Below are positions 1-7,792 of a stretch of DNA of 14,286 nt, piece after piece. The translations under genes were made by a program, and so were the position numbers. The notes beneath the pieces are model-generated. The model saw nothing but the letters and a program-made list of their open reading frames with translations. It made no database searches and was not told where the DNA came from. The DNA is from Leptolyngbyaceae cyanobacterium CSSed165cm_216 (GTDB lineage Bacteria; Cyanobacteriota; Cyanobacteriia; Phormidesmidales; Phormidesmidaceae). Position 1 is the stretch's first letter; each line of letters opens with the position of its first letter. The DNA lies in the NCBI GenBank assembly GCA_007135385.1, contig SLIY01000402.1, positions 1 to 14,286 of the forward strand, read 5' to 3'.

Positions 1-958
1 CCCAGTCGCCAAACCAGTGGTACCCGGCGATGATGCTCTTGCCCTCGGGGTGGTCGGGGGAGGGGCGATCGACAATAAACTGGTCAGCGGCCAGCACCAG
101 CTGCCGCACCCAGTCGGGGGCTTGGGGGGCGAGGGTGGGCTGAGCGGTTTGCCACTGGTCGAGTAGGGTGCGGCTATGGGCCTGGTAGCGCTGGAGCGAG
201 GCGGCCCCGTCGAGATCGGGAGTGGCGTCGGTGCTGGCGATCAGGCAGACCGTCTCGCCGGGGTTGAGGTCGAGGGCAAAGCAGCCGACCAGCAGGCTGT
301 CGTCGAGATCGCTTAGTCCCCGGTAGGCTTCGACGACTAGCTCAAAGCCTCGGTACCATTCGGGGGCGATCGCCAACGGCCCCTGGGTCGCCAGCAGATA
401 AAATGGGGTCGCCCCCTCAAAGGCCGTCACCCGCAACCCCCTCTCCACGGGCTGCAAGTCCATCCGCCAGTCACCGGCCTGGGTGCGGCTGTGGTAACTG
501 CGGTAATTAACGAGTACCTTGACGGTGAGCCTCAGGGGCAAGCTGCCTCGATCTAGGCCATAGGTGACATAGGTGGTGTTGGCCCCCGGCTCCATCCAGA
601 TCCGTTTTTCGAGTCGGGCATCGGCGATCGCAAACTGCCACACTGGCACCGTGCCATCCAGAAAAAACTGTTCGATCTGCTGATATCCCTGGGGAGCAAC
701 GGTGCCGTCGGCCCAGCGGTTGGTGCCCAAGGGCACGGCCCGATCGCCGTAGTGGGCCAGCTCGTCGAGGTGGGGGACCAGCAGGGTGCGATCTAGGGGT
801 GGCTTCAGGGCCGCCACCAGCAGCCCGTGGTAGCCTCGGGTAGGCAGCCCGGCCACCGTGCCCGAGGCATAGCCGCCAATGCCGTTGGTGACCAGCCATT
901 CGCGCTGTTGGGCGATAGCGATGTCGCCGCATATCTCTCGGCCAAAGGCAATAGTCAT
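1..958 (-). CDS. Glycogen-debranching-type amylo-alpha-1,6-glucosidase (GH133), N-terminal part, cut by window edge
   Basis: This frame is open from an ATG at 958 to the window edge (319 codons, no stop). The protein would hydrolyse alpha-1,6 branch points in glycogen or a related alpha-glucan in the cytoplasm. The N-terminus carries the bacterial/archaeal debranching N-domain signature: REWLVTNGIGGYASGTVAG followed by TRGYHGLLVAAL (residues about 18-50). The last visible residues, IIAGYHWFGDW, match the start of the (alpha/alpha)6 catalytic domain, where the family continues with GRDT. The catalytic acids therefore lie outside the window. It starts only 12 bp after the GH63 gene's stop, so the two are probably co-transcribed. 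No Shine-Dalgarno is visible before the ATG; translation may depend on the upstream gene. Family is confident; exact substrate is not. Confidence 0.85.
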   Translation of the reverse strand, partial: MTIAFGREICGDIAIAQQREWLVTNGIGGYASGTVAGLPTRGYHGLLVAALKPPLDRTLLVPHLDELAHYGDRAVPLGTNRWADGTVAPQGYQQIEQFFLDGTVPVWQFAIADARLEKRIWMEPGANTTYVTYGLDRGSLPLRLTVKVLVNYRSYHSRTQAGDWRMDLQPVERGLRVTAFEGATPFYLLATQGPLAIAPEWYRGFELVVEAYRGLSDLDDSLLVGCFALDLNPGETVCLIASTDATPDLDGAASLQRYQAHSRTLLDQWQTAQPTLAPQAPDWVRQLVLAADQFIVDRPSPDHPEGKSIIAGYHWFGDW

Positions 959-970
959 GGCATTCAGTTT

Positions 971-3646
971 CTAAAACAATGGTATCGACCCCAGGGAGTC
1001 ATAGAAGGTCTCGTCATTCAGCTCCTGAATCAGCTTGGCCACCAGGGCTGTCCACCCCGTCTGCTGGCTGGCCCCCAGCCCTTTGCCCGTGTCGCCGTGG
1101 AAATATTCGTGGAACAGCAGCAAATCCCGCCAGTGGGGATCCTGCTGAAACTGGTGGATGTCTCCGTAGGTGGGGCGGCTGCCGTCGGGTTGCTGGCGAA
1201 AGATGGTCACCAGCCGCTGCGAGAGGTCTTGGGCCACCTCTTTTAGGGTCATCAGTTTGCCCGACCCGGTGGGGCACTCGACCTGGAACCCATCGCCCAG
1301 GTAGCGGTAGTAGCGCTGCAGCGATTCGATCAGCAGATAGTTCATCGGGAACCAGATCGGGCCGCGCCAGTTGGAATTGCCGCCAAAGGTGCCGCTGGTC
1401 GACTCGCCCGGTTCGTAGTCTACCCCAAAGCTTTGGCCCTGGTAGTTGAGCGCGTAGGGGGCCTGGGCATGGGAGCGCGAAATCGAGCGAATGCCGTAGG
1501 GGGAGAGAAACTCGTCTTCGTTGAGCAGGCGCTGAAGCAGCCGGGTGAGCTGCTCAGGGGTAGCGATCGCCAGCAGATGGCGGTCGTTGTCCCCTGGTTT
1601 TGCCGTAGCGGACACATAGGTCATCAGCTCCGGGCGATGCCGCTTCACCCAGGCCATCACCTCCTGAATTTCAGACAGCTCCTTGACGATGGCGGGTTCT
1701 AGGGTAATTACCGCCAGCAGGGGAGCCAGCCCCACCAGGGAGTAGACCTGAAGCCGTTCTTCCTGTCCGTCGGGCAGCCGCAGGGCGCTGAAGTAAAATC
1801 CCTGGGCCTCGTCCCACAGGGCGATGTCGTCGTCGCCCATCTGGTTCATTGCCTGAGCCAGGTTGAGGAACTGGCGCACAAAGGTGCTGATGGCGTGGCC
1901 GTAGACCGCCTCTTGCTGGTTGAGCTCTAGGGCGATCGCCAGCATATTCAGCGAAAACATCCCAATCCAGGCCGTCCCGTCGGACTGTTCGAGGTAGCCT
2001 CCGGTGGGCAGGGGGGCGCTGCGGTTAAACACAGCAATGTTGTCCAGACCGAGGAAACCGCCCTGAAACAGACCCTTGTCATCGCGATCTTCCCGGTTGA
2101 GCCACCAGTAGTAGTTGGGCATCAGCCGCTGAAACATCTGCTGGAGAAACTCGCGATCGCCCCGCCCGGTCTTGTGTTTTTCGTATTGATAAATCTTCCA
2201 GGCAGCCCAGGCTTGCACCGGCGGGTTCACATCCCCAAAGGCCCACTCATAGGCCGGAATCTGGCCCTTGAGGTTGACATAGTTTTCGCTTAGCAGCAGC
2301 AGCAACTGCTGTTTGGCCAGCTCACTGTCAATCAGCGCCACCACCACACAGTGAAAAGCCCAGTCCCAGGCGGCAAACCAGGGGTACTCCCAGGCATCGG
2401 GCATGAGGATGACATCGTTGGCCGAGAGCATCTTCCAGGCCGCATTTCGCCCCTTCAGCCGCTCCGTCGGGGGCGGGGGCTGTCCAGCATCCCCGTGGAG
2501 CCAGGAGTGGACATCGTAGTGGTAAACCTGCTTGCTCCACAGCAGGGCGGCCAGGGCCCGGCGCTGAATCAGCCGGTCTTCGTCGCTGAGCTGGGGAAAG
2601 AGCGTTTGGTAAAAGGTATCGGCCTCCCGCTGGCGCTGGGTAAAGGTGTTGTCAAACGTGGCGTCAAAGGCATCGGGCAGCGCCCGATCGCAAAAGCGCA
2701 GTTGGAGGGTGACCGTGCTGCCAGGGGCCACCATCAGGCGATAGCAGGCGGCGGCCTTGGTGCCAATCTGCTGGGGGTTCACCGCCCCCATGTGGCCATG
2801 AATCAAGTACTCGTGAAAGGCATCTTTGACGTAGGGCGACGGGTTGTCGCTGCCGAAGAGACGGGCAAAATTGGTCTCGTTGTCGGTAAACAGCAGCTCG
2901 AGGCCCTGCTGTTCGACCCGATCGCAGTACAGCCAGCGATCGCCGGAGGTGGCATGGATGAGCTGTAGGGTCTGGGACTCGAGGCGGACGATGTGGCCGG
3001 GGGGCGACTGCCCCGTCCAAGTCCAGGTGTTGCGTAGCCAGAGGGTGGGTAGCACGACGATCGGGGCGGCCTGCGGCCCCCGGTTGGCAATGTGCAGGCG
3101 AATGCAGATATCCTCGGGGGTGGCTTTGGCGTATTCTGCCTCGACGTCGAAGTAGCGATCGCCCTCAAAGACGCCGGTATCGAGCAGTTCGTACTCAGGC
3201 TCAAGCTGCGATCGCTGCCGGTTGACAGCGACCAGATCGCCGTAGGGGTAGGCGGCTTGGGGATACTTATAGTGCCAGCGCATGTAGCTGTGGGTGGGGG
3301 TGTTGTCGAGGTAAAAGTAGTACTCTTTGACGTCTTCTCCGTGGTTGCCCTCCCCATTGGTGAGGCCAAACAGGCGCTCTTTGAGAATGGGATCTTGTCC
3401 ATTCCAGAGGGCGAGGGCAAAGCAGACATTGGCCTGACGATCGCAAAAGCCGCCCAGGCCGTCTTCGCCCCAGCGGTAGGCCCGAGCGCGGGCCTGATCG
3501 TGGGAGAAATAATCCCAGGCATTGCCGAAGGGGCTGTAGTCTTCGCGCACGGTGCCCCACTGGCGCTCGCTCAGGTAAGAGCCCCACCGCCGCCAGGGCG
3601 CATCCGGTGCCGCACTCTGCTGAATTCTCTGTTGTTCAGGATCCAT
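971..3646 (-). CDS. GH63-family (MGH1-like) glucosidase
   Basis: This 891-residue cytoplasmic protein without a signal peptide resembles the large bacterial 'glucosidase' branch of GH63. The N-terminal beta-rich domain begins with RWGSYLSERQWGTVREDYS (about 20-38) and contains AYRWGEDGLGG (56-66). The C-terminal (alpha/alpha)6-barrel carries PDAWEYPWFAAWDWAFHC (416-433), GQIPAYEWAFGDVNPPVQAW (461-480), GGNSNWRGPIWFPMNYL (from 755) and HEYFHGDTGKGLGASQQTGW (from 846), all rich in Trp, Asp and Glu as expected for a sugar-binding barrel. Known GH63 members cleave alpha-glucosidic bonds, and the MGH1-like ones hydrolyse glucosyl- or mannosylglycerate. Substrate here is unknown. Its pairing with a debranching-type enzyme 12 bp downstream argues for alpha-glucan or compatible-solute turnover. 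The start is supported by the conserved N-terminal block; no strong ribosome binding site is seen. Confidence 0.85.
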   Translation of the reverse strand: MDPEQQRIQQSAAPDAPWRRWGSYLSERQWGTVREDYSPFGNAWDYFSHDQARARAYRWGEDGLGGFCDRQANVCFALALWNGQDPILKERLFGLTNGEGNHGEDVKEYYFYLDNTPTHSYMRWHYKYPQAAYPYGDLVAVNRQRSQLEPEYELLDTGVFEGDRYFDVEAEYAKATPEDICIRLHIANRGPQAAPIVVLPTLWLRNTWTWTGQSPPGHIVRLESQTLQLIHATSGDRWLYCDRVEQQGLELLFTDNETNFARLFGSDNPSPYVKDAFHEYLIHGHMGAVNPQQIGTKAAACYRLMVAPGSTVTLQLRFCDRALPDAFDATFDNTFTQRQREADTFYQTLFPQLSDEDRLIQRRALAALLWSKQVYHYDVHSWLHGDAGQPPPPTERLKGRNAAWKMLSANDVILMPDAWEYPWFAAWDWAFHCVVVALIDSELAKQQLLLLLSENYVNLKGQIPAYEWAFGDVNPPVQAWAAWKIYQYEKHKTGRGDREFLQQMFQRLMPNYYWWLNREDRDDKGLFQGGFLGLDNIAVFNRSAPLPTGGYLEQSDGTAWIGMFSLNMLAIALELNQQEAVYGHAISTFVRQFLNLAQAMNQMGDDDIALWDEAQGFYFSALRLPDGQEERLQVYSLVGLAPLLAVITLEPAIVKELSEIQEVMAWVKRHRPELMTYVSATAKPGDNDRHLLAIATPEQLTRLLQRLLNEDEFLSPYGIRSISRSHAQAPYALNYQGQSFGVDYEPGESTSGTFGGNSNWRGPIWFPMNYLLIESLQRYYRYLGDGFQVECPTGSGKLMTLKEVAQDLSQRLVTIFRQQPDGSRPTYGDIHQFQQDPHWRDLLLFHEYFHGDTGKGLGASQQTGWTALVAKLIQELNDETFYDSLGSIPLF

Positions 3647-3671
3647 AGAAGATTTCTGCTATCGGGGGACG

Positions 3672-3776
3672 GGGGCAAGGTTCACGGTGTTCGGTTCACG
3701 GTGCAAGACGTCAGGTGTCAGGTGCAAGGTGTCGGGTGTCAGGTGTTCGGTGCAAGGTGTCGGGTGCAAGGTGTCA
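3672..3776. repeat. Heptamer tandem repeat (STRR-like), 15 units
   Basis: Read on the plus strand, this is an uninterrupted period-7 array with consensus GGTGNNN. It comprises 15 units, among them GGTGTCA, GGTGCAA, GGTGTCG, GGTGTTC and GGTTCAC. The pair GGTGCAA-GGTGTCG occurs twice, 28 bp apart (3721 and 3749), suggesting expansion by blocks of four units. It fills most of the 158-bp gap between the NDH-2 stop and the GH63 start. Short tandemly repeated heptamers are a known feature of cyanobacterial genomes. I see no promoter or clear terminator in the rest of this gap. Confidence 0.9.
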
Positions 3777-3804
3777 AGCTCGAACCGCAAACCCAACCCC
3801 CCCC

Positions 3805-5283
3805 TCATCCGTTGCGCCGTATCACCACCTCGCTCTGTGGGCTGGGTTCAGGCCGCTGGTAGGTGAGCATTTGCCACAGCAAAAGGCCGCCCATGAGCAG
3901 GAATACCGCTGCGATCGCCATTCCCAGCGCCTTGTCGATCGCTCGGGTGGTGGTGGCGTGCATGCTTGAGTTGGAATGGAGTCCTGGGGCGTCGAGCCAG
4001 GGGGAGTGATACTGGCCCACAAACTCATCGGCCAGCCACTCGTTGATCATCTTCAGGTCGTGACCCGGAGCCGGAAGCAGCGATAGGTAGGTGGCGTCGC
4101 GCATCAGGCTGCCGGGCTTGCCCTTGATCTGCACCTTGTTAAACAGGTTAGCGATGCCGTTGCCAAGGCCCAGCTTCATCAGCGTGCCCCGCAGACCCAC
4201 GTGGACCGGGGTCAGGGGCTTGTCCCGCTGTAGGGCGACCAGATTGTCGGCAATGGTTGTCCCCTGCTGGTAGGCCACTTGGGCCAGCGGCGGCTGGGGA
4301 TCGGCTGGGTTGAGGGCGCAGTCGCCCGCCGCAAATACCTCCGGGTGGCCCACCAGTTGCAGAGTTGGGGTAACCAGGGGGCGACCGTGCTTATCCCGCT
4401 GATCCGTCGGCAGGGGCAGTTGCTCCAGCAGTGAATTGTTGGCGGTGCCCGCCGTCCAGATGGTGGTGGCTGTAGCCAGGAGTTCAACACTGTCTTGCCC
4501 CGGCACCTGGTAAGCGATGTGGTCAGCGGCCACTGCCTTGACCCCCACCCCCAGTTTTAGCTCCACTGGCATGTGACGCTTTTGCAGCTCCTTCAGCACC
4601 GGCTGGCGCAGCCCCTCGTTGGCATCCCCCGCCAAAATCTCTGACCCGTGGTTAATCAGAACCACCCGCAGCCCGTCGGTTTTGGCCACCGTGCTGTTGA
4701 AGTAGCGACACCACCACAGGGGCAGCAGATCCGCCAGCATCGCCGCCATCTCAACGCCGGAGGGGCCAGCGCCCACCACCGCAAAGGTGAGCAAAGCGTC
4801 CTTTTCGGGGCCGTCGGGGAGCTGGCTGGCCCGCTTCAGGCAGTCTTCCAGGTGATGGCGCAGATGCAGGGCATCGGCCTCGGTGCGAAAGGCGAGCCCG
4901 TGCTCTGCCGCCCCTTCGGTGCCAAAGTAGCCCTGCTGACTGCCTACCCCCAGCACCAGATAGCGGTAGTGGTACTGCTCCCCCGTCGCCAGGAATACCT
5001 GGCGTTGCTCAAAGTCAATGCCCGTCACCGTGCCCTGGACGAAGGTAATGCCTCGCTCCGTCAGCAGCTGGCGGTAGCTGGGAAACACCTGCTCCGTCCT
5101 CATTTCGCCCGAGACATACTCGTAGAGCAGCGGCTTAAACACAAATCGATCATGGGGGTCGATCACAACCACCGGAGCCTCGTAGTGCAGCCGATGCAGG
5201 TGCAGGGCCGTAAACAGCCCCACAAACCCACCGCCCACAACAATGGTGGGATCGACATTGGTGGAATCGGCCAGATTAGCCAT
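3805..5283 (-). CDS. Type II NAD(P)H:quinone dehydrogenase (NDH-2) with C-terminal membrane helix
   Basis: Predicted single-subunit, non-pumping FAD enzyme oxidising NAD(P)H and reducing plastoquinone at the membrane. The 492-residue protein has an N-terminal FAD dinucleotide-binding motif VVGGGFVG (15-22), a second Rossmann motif VVGAGPSGVE (169-178) for NAD(P)H, and the FAD-contacting VFAAGDCA (316-323). Residues about 450-473 form one strongly hydrophobic helix followed by a short charged tail, so the enzyme is probably anchored and not merely membrane-associated. The ATG at 5283 is chosen because GAAGGG (5290-5295) lies six bases upstream; the frame stays open further upstream but would run into ctaE. 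It follows ctaE by 14 bp, so it is almost certainly co-transcribed with the oxidase and likely feeds it quinol. Which cyanobacterial Ndb class it belongs to cannot be decided here. Confidence 0.9.
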   Translation of the reverse strand: MANLADSTNVDPTIVVGGGFVGLFTALHLHRLHYEAPVVVIDPHDRFVFKPLLYEYVSGEMRTEQVFPSYRQLLTERGITFVQGTVTGIDFEQRQVFLATGEQYHYRYLVLGVGSQQGYFGTEGAAEHGLAFRTEADALHLRHHLEDCLKRASQLPDGPEKDALLTFAVVGAGPSGVEMAAMLADLLPLWWCRYFNSTVAKTDGLRVVLINHGSEILAGDANEGLRQPVLKELQKRHMPVELKLGVGVKAVAADHIAYQVPGQDSVELLATATTIWTAGTANNSLLEQLPLPTDQRDKHGRPLVTPTLQLVGHPEVFAAGDCALNPADPQPPLAQVAYQQGTTIADNLVALQRDKPLTPVHVGLRGTLMKLGLGNGIANLFNKVQIKGKPGSLMRDATYLSLLPAPGHDLKMINEWLADEFVGQYHSPWLDAPGLHSNSSMHATTTRAIDKALGMAIAAVFLLMGGLLLWQMLTYQRPEPSPQSEVVIRRNG

Positions 5284-5289
5284 GGCGTA

Positions 5290-5295
5290 CCCTTC
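5290..5295 (-). promoter_or_regulatory. Ribosome binding site deciding the NDH-2 start
   Basis: GAAGGG on the minus strand, six bases before the ATG at 5283. It lies between the ctaE stop (5298-5300) and the start, and supports the short start over the in-frame one inside ctaE. Confidence 0.65.
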
Positions 5296-5297
5296 GT

Positions 5298-5981
5298 TCA
5301 CCAGATATAAAACAGCGTGAATAGCAAAATCCAGATGACATCGACGAAGTGCCAAAATATGGAAACCGCCGTCACCCCAAAGTGGCCCTTGTCGTAGTTT
5401 CCGGGCCGAAATGATCGCCACAGCATGATCATCATCAACGTGATGCCAACAATCACGTGCAGACCGTGGGTGCCCGTCACCAGATAAAACGTGGCCCCGA
5501 TCAGTCCAGTGTGAAACCCAAAGTCAAGGGTATTCCATTCCTGGACTTCGCCAACCAGGAAAAACGCCCCCATCAGCGCCGTGATCACCAGCAGAATGCG
5601 GAACCATTTGACGTTTCCTCGTCCCAGCGCCCGCTCGGCGGCAAAGATGACGAAGCTGCTGGAGATCAGCACGATGGAATGGAGAATCACCGCTGGGGTG
5701 CGCTGGGGGCCAAGCACTCCGGCGGGAAACCAGTCCTCAGCGTTGGCAATGCGCAAAATCACATAGGTGAGAATTAGCGTGCCAAACAGCATCGTCTCGG
5801 ACCCCAGGAAGATGCCAAAGCCAAACAGACCCTGGCCCTCGTGGTCGGTTTGCAGGCCACCCCCGGTGGGGAAAAACCGTCCGAGCCACCGGGGCAAATG
5901 CCGATGCCACCGATTCAACCCCACGGGACTTTCATCGGTATAAAACCGAGATGGATGCTTCTGAGTCAGCGGAGTAGCCAT
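5298..5981 (-). CDS. ctaE: Cytochrome oxidase subunit III, ARTO-type locus
   Basis: This is a 227-residue integral membrane protein of the heme-copper oxidase subunit III family, an accessory subunit that stabilises subunit I. After a polar N-terminus of about 45 residues, the sequence has five hydrophobic segments, the cyanobacterial/bacterial five-helix form. Family landmarks include GIFLGSETMLFGTL (56-69), GTHGLHVIVG (170-179) and the C-terminal FWHFVDVIWILLFTLFYIW (209-227). It sits 39 bp after ctaD and 14 bp before the NDH-2 gene. The region before its ATG has no Shine-Dalgarno; the transcript instead reads CCTCCTTT there, resembling the 16S rRNA tail itself. The start is the only reasonable ATG that keeps the N-terminal region, which is variable in this family. 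Confidence 0.93.
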   Translation of the reverse strand: MATPLTQKHPSRFYTDESPVGLNRWHRHLPRWLGRFFPTGGGLQTDHEGQGLFGFGIFLGSETMLFGTLILTYVILRIANAEDWFPAGVLGPQRTPAVILHSIVLISSSFVIFAAERALGRGNVKWFRILLVITALMGAFFLVGEVQEWNTLDFGFHTGLIGATFYLVTGTHGLHVIVGITLMMIMLWRSFRPGNYDKGHFGVTAVSIFWHFVDVIWILLFTLFYIW

Positions 5982-6020
5982 AGTTCAAAGGAGGATCAAG
6001 GAAAAGAGACTGGGATGAGT

Positions 6021-7697
6021 TTAGTAAGGATCCGATGGATCGAACAAGACAACATTAGGATCGCCATAGTTATAGGGGGGTTGCAACACCGTGGGCGTTG
6101 CCTCGAAAGTCTCTTTGGGTACCGGGGACGGCAGCGTCCATTCCAGCCCCGTGGCCTGCCAGGGGTTGTTGCCCGCTACCACCCCATGTTTCCAGGAGAC
6201 GATCGCATTGACGATAAACGGCAGCACCGACACCCCCAGCAAAAATGCGCCCAGGCTCGACACCACATTCCACTCTTGCAGGTCAGGCTGGTAGGACGAA
6301 ATCCGGCGCACCATCCCCTGAAGTCCCAGAATGTGCATGGGGAAGAAAGTCAGTGTGCTGCCGATAAACATAAAGGCGAAGTGCACCTTGCCCCAGCCCT
6401 CCGCCATCAAGCGTCCGGTGACCTTGGGAAACCAGAAGTAAATTGCCGCGTACAGTCCCATAACAATGGTGTTATTGACCACATAGTGGAAGTGGCCCAC
6501 CACGAAATGGGTATTGTTAACGTGCAGGTCAACGGGCACCGCGCTCAGCATCACACCAGTAATGCCCGCCAGCAAGAACATCACCACCCCGCCCACAGCA
6601 AACAGCATGGCGGTATCGAGGTGGAGCTTACTTTTCCAGATGGTAGCCGTCCAGGCAAAGATCTTGATGCCGCTGGGAATCGCCACCAGCCCCGTGGTCG
6701 CCATAAATAGCAGCCGCATCCAGCCGGGAGTATCGCCCGCAAACATGTGGTGCACCCAGACAAACCCAGTGATAACCGCAAAGGAGGCCGTGGCCAAAGC
6801 TACGGTGCGATAGCCAAACAGCGGGTTGCGGGTAAAGGCCGGAATAATCTCCGAAAATACGCCAAACACCGGCAAGATCCACACGTAGACCACGGGGTGG
6901 GAGTAAAACCAGAAAAAATGCTGGTAGAGCACCGGATCGCCGCCATCGGCCACATTAAAGAAGGGCGTGCCAAAGTTGAGGTCGAAATACAGCAGAATCA
7001 GGTCAGCGGTCAGCACGGGCAGAAAGATAAGCTGCATGGTCTGAGCCGTCAAGGCCGCCCAGACAAAAATCGGCATTCTGAATAGGGTCATGCCCGGAGC
7101 CCGCATCCAGACGATGGTGGAAACGAAGTTCACAGCCCCCATGATTGAGGCAATGCCCCCCAGTAGCACTGAAAGCAGCCAAATGGATTCACCGCTGAAG
7201 AGGTTGCCGAACCCCGACTGAACACTGAGGGGTGGATAAGACCACCAGCCCGAATCCGCTGCGCCGCTGGGGGTGAAGAAACTTACCAACATCAAAATGG
7301 CCCCGGTAAAGAACACCCAAAAAGAGAGGGCATTTAGGGTCGGAAAGGTGACATCGCGAGCGCCGATCATCAAGGGCAGCAAAAAGTTAGTCATGCCCAC
7401 CAAAAATGGGATCGTCCAGAGGAAGATCATGATCGAGCCGTGCATGGTGAACAGCGTGTTGTAGAACTGTCGGGTGACCACATTCAGCTCTGGGGTGAGC
7501 AGCTCAGCTCGGATCAGCATGGCCAATAGCCCACCGATCAAAAAGAACACAAAGCTCGACAGCATGTATTGCAAGCCGACAATTTTGTGATCGCGGTTGA
7601 AGGTCAACAACTGCTGCCAATGGGTAAAGAACCCAGGCTCAGTGGGCAGGAGTTCGCGGCTGGGCCCCAGGGGCTCTAGGGGGGTGATGCTAGTCAT
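6021..7697 (-). CDS. ctaD: Heme-copper oxidase subunit I (ARTO type)
   Basis: Catalytic subunit reducing O2 to water. The 558 residues form about twelve membrane helices. Ligands visible: His86 (low-spin heme, TMHGSIMIF), His267 and cross-linked Tyr271 (FYSHPVVY), His316-His317 (CuB, VWVHHMF), His402 and His404 (high- and low-spin hemes, VVGHFHYVV). Lys345 in PSGIKIF matches the K-channel lysine, and Asp115 (GARDVTFP) matches the D-channel entry. The glutamate of the common HPEVY motif is replaced by valine, with Tyr-Ser before the histidine, as in type A2 heme-copper oxidases (YSHPxVY). A weak AAGG lies eight bases before the ATG. Because subunit II lacks CuA, the electron donor should be quinol. 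Heme type (a, o or b) cannot be read from sequence. Confidence 0.95.
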   Translation of the reverse strand: MTSITPLEPLGPSRELLPTEPGFFTHWQQLLTFNRDHKIVGLQYMLSSFVFFLIGGLLAMLIRAELLTPELNVVTRQFYNTLFTMHGSIMIFLWTIPFLVGMTNFLLPLMIGARDVTFPTLNALSFWVFFTGAILMLVSFFTPSGAADSGWWSYPPLSVQSGFGNLFSGESIWLLSVLLGGIASIMGAVNFVSTIVWMRAPGMTLFRMPIFVWAALTAQTMQLIFLPVLTADLILLYFDLNFGTPFFNVADGGDPVLYQHFFWFYSHPVVYVWILPVFGVFSEIIPAFTRNPLFGYRTVALATASFAVITGFVWVHHMFAGDTPGWMRLLFMATTGLVAIPSGIKIFAWTATIWKSKLHLDTAMLFAVGGVVMFLLAGITGVMLSAVPVDLHVNNTHFVVGHFHYVVNNTIVMGLYAAIYFWFPKVTGRLMAEGWGKVHFAFMFIGSTLTFFPMHILGLQGMVRRISSYQPDLQEWNVVSSLGAFLLGVSVLPFIVNAIVSWKHGVVAGNNPWQATGLEWTLPSPVPKETFEATPTVLQPPYNYGDPNVVLFDPSDPY

Positions 7698-7792
7698 GCA
7701 ACAAACCTTGAAGGACTCTAAAAAACGCTAGGACGAAAGAACGCTAAGAAGAAAAAACACTCGAAAAAAGGTGCGGTAAAGCCTGTGGGCGA
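7698..7792 (-). promoter_or_regulatory. ctaC-ctaD spacer with pyrimidine-rich direct repeats
   Basis: A 95-bp gap separates ctaC from ctaD. On the transcript strand it is pyrimidine-rich and contains TAGCGTTCTTT and TAGCGTTTTTT, two near-identical direct repeats about 16 bp apart (plus-strand positions 7736-7746 and 7720-7730). There is no hairpin strong enough to call a terminator. AAGG at 7706-7709 may serve as the ctaD ribosome binding site. Confidence 0.4.

Noticed and set aside
3672..3776. CRISPR array
   Set aside because: Direct contiguous heptamers with no 25-40 bp repeats or unique spacers, and no cas genes nearby.
3092..3969. Plus-strand open frames over the heptamer array and the 5' end of the GH63 gene
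   Set aside because: Their distinctive residues are translations of the GGTGNNN repeat (period-21 peptide) and of the antisense of clear genes.
5284..5421. 46-codon N-terminal extension of NDH-2
   Set aside because: It overlaps the conserved C-terminus of ctaE, and a good ribosome binding site precedes the ATG at 5283.
5987..6016. AAAGGAGG on the plus strand with an ATG at 6014, suggesting an antisense gene over ctaD
   Set aside because: The frame is antisense to a strongly conserved oxidase gene and its product has no recognisable features; the Shine-Dalgarno match is probably chance.
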